NCBI RefSeq assembly: GCF_901933205.1
Contig: NC_044590.1
Coordinates: 10,567,501-10,631,500 of the forward strand
Direction: 5' to 3'
DNA length: 64,000 nucleotides
Origin: Camarhynchus parvulus
Lineage: Eukaryota > Chordata > Aves > Passeriformes > Thraupidae
The position numbers and the translations under genes are program-made. Position 1 is the first letter of the stretch. Every line of letters begins with the position of its first letter. This document shows positions 56,852 through 64,000 of this stretch, in pieces. The notes beneath the pieces are model-generated. The model was not told the origin of the DNA. It searched no databases and saw only the letters and a list, made by a program, of their open reading frames with translations.

Positions 56852-57104
56852 GGCTGATTTCCTAATTAAGCTAGTTTGGGAGAGGGAGGAGCTTCTGTTT
56901 GCAGTTTATTAAGTACAGGGGCAGTGAGGGTGGGCTATGGCTGATTGAGGGAGGTACTCTGGGGGCTGGCTTGTGGTTGTCCTGTCAGTGGGTGCTTAGT
57001 AAGGTGACACTTTAAGTAAGCCTTGCCTTGTGTTTTGTGAACTACTGGTTAGGAGTATCCATGTGTACAGACCTTGCATTGATGTAGACAGATATGTTAG
57101 AATA

Positions 57105-57228
57105 TTTGGGCAATGCTCTCAGGCACAGGGTTGGATTGCTGTGGCTGTCCCGGGCAGGGCCAGGAATTGGACTTTGATGATCTTTGGGGATCTCTTCCAA
57201 CTTGGAATGTTCTGTGGTTCTGTAACAT
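57105..57228 (+). mobile_element. CR1 LINE 3' end, sense
   Basis: 'ggccaggaattggactttga' and 'tgatctttggggatctcttc' followed by 'caacttggaatgttctgtgg' and 'ttctgtaac' match a CR1 3' end. The 52-bp minisatellite starts shortly after it. Confidence 0.8.
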
Positions 57229-57234
57229 GTGCGA

Positions 57235-57595
57235 TGTTCCTGCCCTGTGTCCCTGGTTGGTGGTGGGATGGATGCGGGGTGTCCTGGGTGGATGCGGGAT
57301 GTCAGGGGTGGATGCCGGGTGTCCCGGCTCGGTGCGAGGCTGGATGCAGGATGTCCCGGCTCGGTATAGGGGTGGATACTGGGTGTATGGGCTGAATGCG
57401 GGGTGTCCCGGCTCGGTATAGGGGTGGATACTGGGTGTATGGGCTGGATGCGGGGCGTCCCGGCTCGGTATAGGGGTGGATACTGGGTGTATGGGCTGGA
57501 TGCGGGGTGTCCCGGCTCGGTATAGGGGTGGATACTGGGTGTATGGGCTGGATGCGGGGTGTCCCGGCTCGGTGTAGGGATGGATGCGGTGTCAC
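57235..57595. repeat. 52-bp minisatellite upstream of MYBL2
   Basis: 'tcggtataggggtggatact' recurs at 57361, 57413, 57465 and 57517, and a variant unit begins at 57569, an exact 52-bp period. A degenerate half-array of 'ggatgcggggtgtc'-like units precedes it from about 57265. Copies are nearly identical, so expansion was recent. Peptide repeats predicted on the minus strand are by-products. Confidence 0.97.
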
Positions 57596-58085
57596 CGCTC
57601 CCTGAGGGAGTCGGGGGGCGGGGCGGGCGGGCGCCCTCCCGCGCGCGCCTCTTTGTGCGGGCGGGAGGCACGGCGCGCATGCGCGGCCCGGCCCCGCGCG
57701 GGGGGGGGCGCCGTTGGCGCGAGATAGGAAAGCGCCGCCAGCGCCGCCGCTCCGGACCCGCGCCCGGCCCTCAGCGCGGCCCGGCCCGGCCCGACATGGC
57801 TCGCCGTGCCCGCGGGTGAGTGCCGGCCCCGCCGTGCCGCTGCTGCCCGTGCCCGCTCCCAGCCGCCGGAGGCTCCTCCCGGCAGCCCCGTTCCCGCTCG
57901 CCGGCCGGACAGCGGGATGCGGGGCGGCGGCCCCGCGGTACCCGCGCTGGGACATCGCCCCGGCTCTGCCCGCTCGGGAGCGGGGGCCGAGGGGGAGCCC
58001 CGCGGCATTGCCCGCACCGCTCCCCGCGCCCCTTTGCGCCAGCGGTCCGGGAGCTGCTGAGCTGTGCCTGGGTGCCCCATGCAAA
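57596..58085 (+). promoter_or_regulatory. MYBL2: MYBL2 CpG-island promoter with NRF1 and E2F/repressor elements
   Basis: CpG-rich DNA surrounds exon 1. GCGCATGCGC at 57675-57684 is a perfect NRF1 palindrome. At 57713-57732, GTTGGCGCGAGATAGGAAAG resembles the mammalian B-MYB promoter, where an E2F site is directly followed by a downstream repression element; the two together silence the gene in G0/G1. It lies about 65-85 bases before the start codon. The motif is seen, the function is carried over from mammals. Confidence 0.75.
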
Positions 58086-61000
58086 GTCCGCCCCGAGGGA
58101 CAGAATTGGAAAGAAATGGAAAGAAATACTCTTTCCCCTGCTCTGGGCAGAACAAAACTTGCCAGCTGGCGCCTAAAGTGAAGGATCTCCTTTCAATCTG
58201 GGGTGTGTGGGTGGGTGTCGGTGAGGCTGGGGCTCGGTGCTGGAAGGGGGAGATCTGGAGCTCTGCTCTGTATGGTGGAGGTTGCTCCCTCTCCTGCTTT
58301 TTTATCGAGTAGAAATTATAATCTTCCTTTTTTCCTCCCTAGTGAGGACCAGGATGAGCCGCATTACCAGGATACCGATTTGGATGTGCCGGAGCAGCGG
58401 GATGGCAGGTGCAAGGTCAAGTGGACACCAGAAGAGGTGAGTGAGAGCCTGACATTTGCCGAGAGAGGTGCTTTGGGGTGGTGCCTCTGACATGGCACCC
58501 TAGGCTTGGGTGACTCCACCCCACCCTCACCTGCTGGCCACGATCTCACCTCCTCCTGTCTTGCTGCTGGAGAGAACCTTGTGTCTTTTGTAATGAGCTC
58601 AGGCCTGAATGAAGCTTGGAGGTTCAGGGCAGTTTGAAGTGCAGCCTGAAGAGCAAGAGCTCAAACATTTTCAACTTAAGCCTGTGAGTACTGAGTGAAA
58701 CACCACTGCCTGCAGCACTCCTGTGAACACAGAGGAGTCCAGATGATGGCTGAGGCCTCCAACGAGCTGAAATGTGCAGTGGGAATGTATTCCTTTTTCT
58801 GGAGCAAGAGCAGAGAGCATTGACACTTGGGATTATGGCTTAGTCATCCTGGCTGAGAGCCTGAAGTTGACTAGGATATTCTCTTCCTTTCTCCCAGTTT
58901 CATTATCAATTTGTGCTGTGTGAAAACTACAGCTGGGTCAGAACACCAAGTAAGGTGGCCTTTGTGGAGGGATCAAAGCCTTGGGCAGGGAATAATTTCA
59001 TTATTGAGCCATCCAGAGCTCACAGAAAAGGAAGTCTCTGACAGGCTTTCTGTGAGCTGTAGGAGTTTGTATACTCAGGCTATAGCAGGAATCACAAAAG
59101 AAATGCTGTAGAGTCCTGTAGCACTGAAAGACAGAAGAGCACTGTGCAGGTGGTGATACACTTCAATCAGTCAGCTTTCCTGGCCAGACAAAGCCAGTGG
59201 CTGGGCTGGGAGATGGACTGTCTGCTCAGGAGTGTTCTGGGGCTGGATAAACAGGCCCTTGCCACAGGGTTTGAACCAGACTGTAGAGGAACAAAGCTGA
59301 GCTCTTGTTTTGTACTTAATGTATGAGCTTGTCTTAGTACAGAGCTCAGAATCAGTCTGTTCCAGTTGGGCTCCATGTACTGGAGGGCTGCTAGACACTG
59401 GTGTGAACTGCCTTCCTCCCCTGAGCACACAATGCCAACAAAACCTTGACAGTTCAAAACATCTAACTTGTTCTTTTAATGTTATCAGCCCTATGGTGTG
59501 TGTTTTCAGTGTATCTGAAAGTGGATGCTTCTGTCCTTTGCAGGATGAGCAGCTGAAGATGTTAGTGAGCCATTATGGACAGAATGACTGGAAGTTCCTG
59601 GCCAGCCACTTTCCTGTGAGTGACCCCATGCCCAGCTGGGAATCCCAGTGTTTGCATGTTGCTGGTTCCCTGTGTCGGTGCAGTGGGACTCTTTTCTGAC
59701 TCTGGTCTGACTTCACAGCTCCAAGCTGTGAAATGGGGCTGCTTCAGGGTAGGGAGACCTTCTTTCACAGAGGGCTTCCCATGGTGAGTCTGTTGGTGAG
59801 AAACTGGGGTTCTTGTCCCTGTGTCTGGTGCTCTGGGCCCAGGACCTCCATACGTGTTCTCTATGTGCTTCTGCAGGTGTTCTGTGGGACAGCCTGTGCG
59901 TATGGGGACTGCTGTCACTTTGGGAGGTTTCTGGGCCTCTGGAGCCCCTGGTCTAACACAAGGCTGTTCCCATTGCTGTCCCCAGAACCGCAGTGACCAG
60001 CAGTGTCAGTACCGGTGGCTGAGAGTGCTGAACCCAGACCTGGTTAAGGGCCCGTGGACCAAAGAGGAGGATCAGAAGGTAAGTCAGGGCTGAGAGGATC
60101 AGAGTGTTGGATTGTCTCTGTCTGCAGAGAGGGTGGAGATGTCAGACCCCTCCTCAGGCATTGTACACTGTGTGTAATTGTTCTCCCTGGTGGGTACCTG
60201 TGAGAGCAGCTCTCTGTCCTGCCCTGAGCAGCCCAGGCAGCCATGGTCAGGATGTGATGTGATCTAGGCCTCTCCAGGTAAACACCTTCCCCCTTTCACA
60301 CAGTGCTGCTACAGTACAGTGCTGCCAAGGGAGAGAGCTGAAAAGGGAATTAATTCATCTGCCTGCTGGCAGGTCTCCACCTGGCCTGGCCAGGTTGGAT
60401 CTAAGAGAAAATAAAACTGGCATTTCCTGTGCCACAGTAGGCAGGCTGGAGTGGATGTCTGAGGTTGGCTGGGTGAATCATGACTTCTGTGAGCCTGTTT
60501 CTCTGCTGAATCCAGAGTCAGCCAAGAGGGGCCAGCTCAGACAGACTCATCACCTTGATGTACTTAAGGAAAGTTGGAGTGAAATCCCAATTTTACCAAG
60601 GGTTTCTGGTACAGAACATCCTAGTTTGGCTCTTTAGCACTCCTGCTCCCAGCTTCTTTCCCCTTTGGTCCCATTATGTTTTGTCAAGCCCTAAGGAAGC
60701 TTCTCCTGATGTTGTTCCCTGTTCTTAAAGCAGAGCAGTTGCTGCCTGCTTTCCCCTTCCCTTTGCCTTGTCCTGACTCTGCCAGCCTACCCATCCTGGC
60801 CAGGCTAGGCTCCAGCTCTCTCCTCATTGCTTTGGCCCAGCTCCTTGGCCTCAGTTTAGCATCTTTGGTCATTTTTCTGTGCTTGAAAGGCAAGAGTCTG
60901 CAGCAAGAACATTTGTTACATGAGCATCACTTCTGCCTGCACCTTTCAGCTCAGCACAGCTGGTCAGGGTAGAAATGTTCTTTGAGAGCTCTTCAGCCAG

Positions 61001-63192
61001 GATTTTGGTGGCTGAACATTGCAGATTGTTTCATCCTGACTGTGCCCTGGATATTTTAGGAGCCCAGAATGGATTCAGTGCCCAGAAACATTTGTGTTGG
61101 GGCTCTGGTAGAAGTGACAAAGCCCTGGGTGGAGGGTAAGAGGCAAAGTGGATGGTTCTGAAGTGATTTGGATCTCTCCCTGTGTGTCCTGGTGCTGTCA
61201 GGGCGTGGAGCTGCAACCCTGTCTGTCCTGGGTGTACCACACTGTTAAAGGGAGCAGCAGGCCTGTGCAGAACTGATGGGGACAGTTGTCACACAGCCAG
61301 GTCCTTGGAATTAGGGAGGGCAGAGGAGGCTTGGAGCAGGTGGGACTTGGCCCTTGCTCAGATATGGGAATGTGTTCCTACATCTGAGCACCTGCCAGTT
61401 TCCACCCCATCTTCTGTCGGGGTCATCTGCATTCACAGGTGCCCTGTGGTAAAATGTCTGCATGGAAAGAGCCTCCTACAGAAATTTGGCAGAATCATTG
61501 CTCTCATGAGGGTTGGAACACTTGATAGCCCTTCTGGCTCTCTCCAACTTGTCCTCCAAAGGGGCCTTCCTTTGTCTGCCCTTCCTAGTCCCAGGAAAGG
61601 CGAAGAGCAAAGCCTGAAGATGACTGCACTGACCTTCCCCTCCTTTTTTTCTTTTTTTCCCATTTCCTTATTTCCCTCCCACTCTCTCCAAAGGTCATTG
61701 AACTGGTTAAAAAATATGGCACCAAGCAGTGGACCCTGATAGCCAAGCACCTGAAAGGGCGGTTAGGGAAGCAGTGCCGGGAACGCTGGCACAACCACCT
61801 GAACCCTGAGGTGAAGAAGTCCTCGTGGACAGAGGAGGAGGATCGCATCATATTTGAGGCCCACAAGGTCCTGGGGAACCGCTGGGCAGAGATTGCCAAG
61901 CTGCTGCCTGGGAGGTAGGACCCCTTTGCTCACTGCTCCCTTCCCTGTGTTAGGCTCTTGGGATGGGGCTGGGGAGTGTGGTGGAGCTGCTAGCTGTGCT
62001 TTAAAATGCTGTAAGTGATGGTTTGTTCCCTTCTGCTCTCTCTGCAGGACTGACAATGCTGTGAAGAATCACTGGAACTCCACCATCAAGAGGAAAGTGG
62101 ACACAGGAGGTTTCCTCAATGAAACCAAGGAGTCCAAGTCTCTGTACTTGCTCGTGGAGGTGGATAACAAGGAGAGGCAAAGTCAGACGACAGCTGAGAG
62201 CCAGGTACTGCACTTGCAGCAGGCAGCTGGGTCAGTCCCTGCCCTGCTAATGCATTCTGGAGCTCTTTATCCCCCCTTCTGCTGCCTCTCACTGCCTTTT
62301 CCACAGCCTGGTGTCTGCATGGACAGTCTGTGCCTTCCCCAGCCTCTCAGATCTCTCTCTCCAGGAGCCTGAGTGTGTTATCCAGGCAGAGGACAGCAGC
62401 CTGCTAGAGCTGTTACCTTGCCAATCCCAGCATCAAGTCTGTCTTAGACCCTGAATATTCTTTTGGCTTCATTGTGCTGTTGCTGGTGGGAGGAGGAGGC
62501 TGCTCCAGACAGTGTGTGTGTGGGAGCAGGGTGAAGAGATACTGTGTTCCTTTCCTCTAAAAAAAGGAAGCAGGGAAGTACACCCAGTGATTGTTTTCAC
62601 GAAGACAGCATGTAGTTTGTGAAGGCAGGCTCCTGATAAATAGGAAACAGAACTAGTGCTACATGCTCAGCCTAAGTACAACTTTCTCCTGGGACACTGC
62701 TAAGTGAAATCTTCAATTAAAGAGTCCTGTGCTTGTTATGTTGCACGGACTCTTTAGTGTATGGGACAGAGCAGTGAGGAGAATGGAGATGTGAAACAAA
62801 CCCAGTGGCAGGTAGGAGAAGGGGCAAAGCTGAATGTGTCCAGGTGCTCTCTGTCCCCAAGATTTGACACTGTTCCCTTGCTTTCTGCTGATGTCTGGCC
62901 TTTCCTTGTTGTATGTGCCAAGAACGTCCTGCCGAACTGGCCAGTGGATGTCTCTGAAATAAAGGAAGAAGATGTCAGTGATGAGGAAGTGACAGGTGTG
63001 CAGGAGCTGCCCTTGGAGCTGCCAGCTGCAGAAGTGGCAGAGCAGAATGTGGAGGGGACCCCAGATGATGCAGTGCCCGAGGATGGCACTTCATTGGTCG
63101 AATCACCATACAAATGGGTTGTTGAAGCTGCCAACTATTTGTACCCAGCTTGTGCCCCAGCCCTCAGTGAAGCTCTGGACATGATTGAATCT
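57796..63192 (+). CDS. MYBL2: MYB proto-oncogene like 2 (B-MYB), 5' part, continues past the window
   Basis: Transcription factor of the MuvB-B-MYB complex that activates late cell-cycle genes. Exons: 57796-57815, 58343-58436, 59544-59615, 59986-60078, 61694-61914, 62048-62204, 62923-63192; all junctions are in frame and give 309 residues. It starts [20 protein letters not shown] (human MSRRTRCEDLDELHYQDTD). Three Myb repeats are complete, with tryptophans at W34/W54/W73, W86/W106/W125 and W138/W157/W176. The third repeat reads [10 protein letters not shown], where human has Cys before Trp. Exon 7 starts the acidic region ([13 protein letters not shown]) and the conserved block [12 protein letters not shown]. 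The frame ends at donor GTAAGT after DMIES. The rest of the protein (human about 700 residues) lies beyond 64000. Confidence 0.96.
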
Positions 63193-64000
63193 GTAAGTAA
63201 CAGACCCTTGTTCCTCCAGTTACTGTTAGAGTGTTATCCTCACCCTTTTTTGTTTGAGTGAAATTACTGGATCCCCCTGATCATCACCCTGAGGAGGACT
63301 GGGTCTGTCATTGCCTTGCAGCCTCCCCCTGTCTCTTTTCCAGGGCTGGATTAGACCTTTCCAGCTCTGCCAATATTGCTGTGGCCTTGTAGCTTTTCCT
63401 AGCTGGATGTCCTTGTGCATGGGCTGTGCCTGTGTGGGAGGCTGGAAGTGCTGTCAAACTTGATTTCAAGCCCTTCTTTGTCAGCCAGAGTGTGCCCAGC
63501 TCTCCTTTTTGTAATGGTTGAGGCCTGTCCTCGCTGGCTGTCCTTTCTGTCCTGTCCTGGAGTGGGATAGGACAGGACAGACTGGAAATAAGCCAAGCCC
63601 ATTGTACTGTGCAGGACAGACCCCTTCACGCTGGCATGACTGCCACCATTTGCTTTCAATGGAGGTAGCTTCACTGAAAATAGTTATTTTCAGGCAGTCA
63701 AGCAGTGCTGAGGTCCCCTGGGTGACAGAGGCACACTAGGGTGGGAGGCTGGCTAAAATCAACAGGGCACTTTGCTGCTGTCAGAGGGAAGTTGCCTCTG
63801 CAGCCCCCAGCCTGCCTGAGGCATGAAGAAGTCACTTTGCCTCTGTATAGCAAGATGGTGTGCCTGAGGTTGAGCAACACATCTGTGGGCCCTTGGGGCC
63901 TGCTTGTGTGGTGCTGGGTGTTGCTGCTGGGGTGGAGCTGTGAAGCAGCTCATTTCTGAACTGGTCTGGTTAGTTTTAATCTGCTTTTAGTGGTCTGGTT
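63193..64000 (+). other. MYBL2: MYBL2 intron 7 (partial)
   Basis: No further MYBL2 exon was recognised before the window end. A short perfect inverted repeat (ctgtcctgtcc / ggacaggacag) lies at 63547-63580. Confidence 0.7.

Noticed and set aside
57042..58084. Minus-strand open frames with Tyr/Pro/Arg-rich repeats upstream of MYBL2
   Set aside because: By-products of the 52-bp minisatellite and the CpG island.

Overview
The window is nuclear DNA from a bird, most likely a songbird. It holds four recognisable vertebrate genes with GT-AG introns. The interspersed repeats are fragments of the avian LINE CR1. A stretch at about 27.9-28.6 kb resembles, from memory, a solo LTR of a songbird endogenous retrovirus family. 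The genes correspond to human chromosome 20q, which matches avian chromosome 20. All exon junctions were worked out by hand from reading frames, splice sites and remembered human proteins. No database was searched.

Layout: 1-15.6 kb has no recognisable gene. It carries CR1 pieces, a 440-bp GGAT tetranucleotide array, an 85-bp tandem duplication, a perfect 22-bp inverted repeat and several blocks that look like neural enhancers. SLC32A1 (vesicular GABA/glycine transporter; two exons) lies at 16.7-19.0 kb in a strong CpG island, with a 3'UTR to about 20.0 kb. From 20.2 to 30.8 kb there is a GC-rich block with a 48-bp minisatellite, a CTATC array and the LTR, but no supported gene. SGK2 (kinase; coding 34.9-41.9 kb plus a probable upstream coding exon at 33.6 kb), IFT52 (13 exons, 43.8-52.4 kb) and the 5' part of MYBL2 (57.8 kb to beyond the window end) are all on the plus strand.

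The most interesting item lies between IFT52 and MYBL2 on the minus strand. It is a three-exon gene (56620 down to 55283) with a good start context, in-frame junctions, a 257-codon open last exon and a polyadenylation signal. It would encode a serine-rich protein of about 332 residues that I do not recognise, and I know of no gene at this place in mammals. It points away from MYBL2, whose start is about 1 kb away. MYBL2 has an E2F/repressor-type cell-cycle promoter, and a 52-bp minisatellite separates the two genes.

The genes are neighbours with separate jobs: inhibitory transmitter loading into synaptic vesicles (SLC32A1), AGC-kinase signalling (SGK2), intraflagellar transport (IFT52) and cell-cycle transcription (MYBL2). 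Nothing indicates shared regulation, apart from NRF1-type sites in both the IFT52 and MYBL2 promoters.
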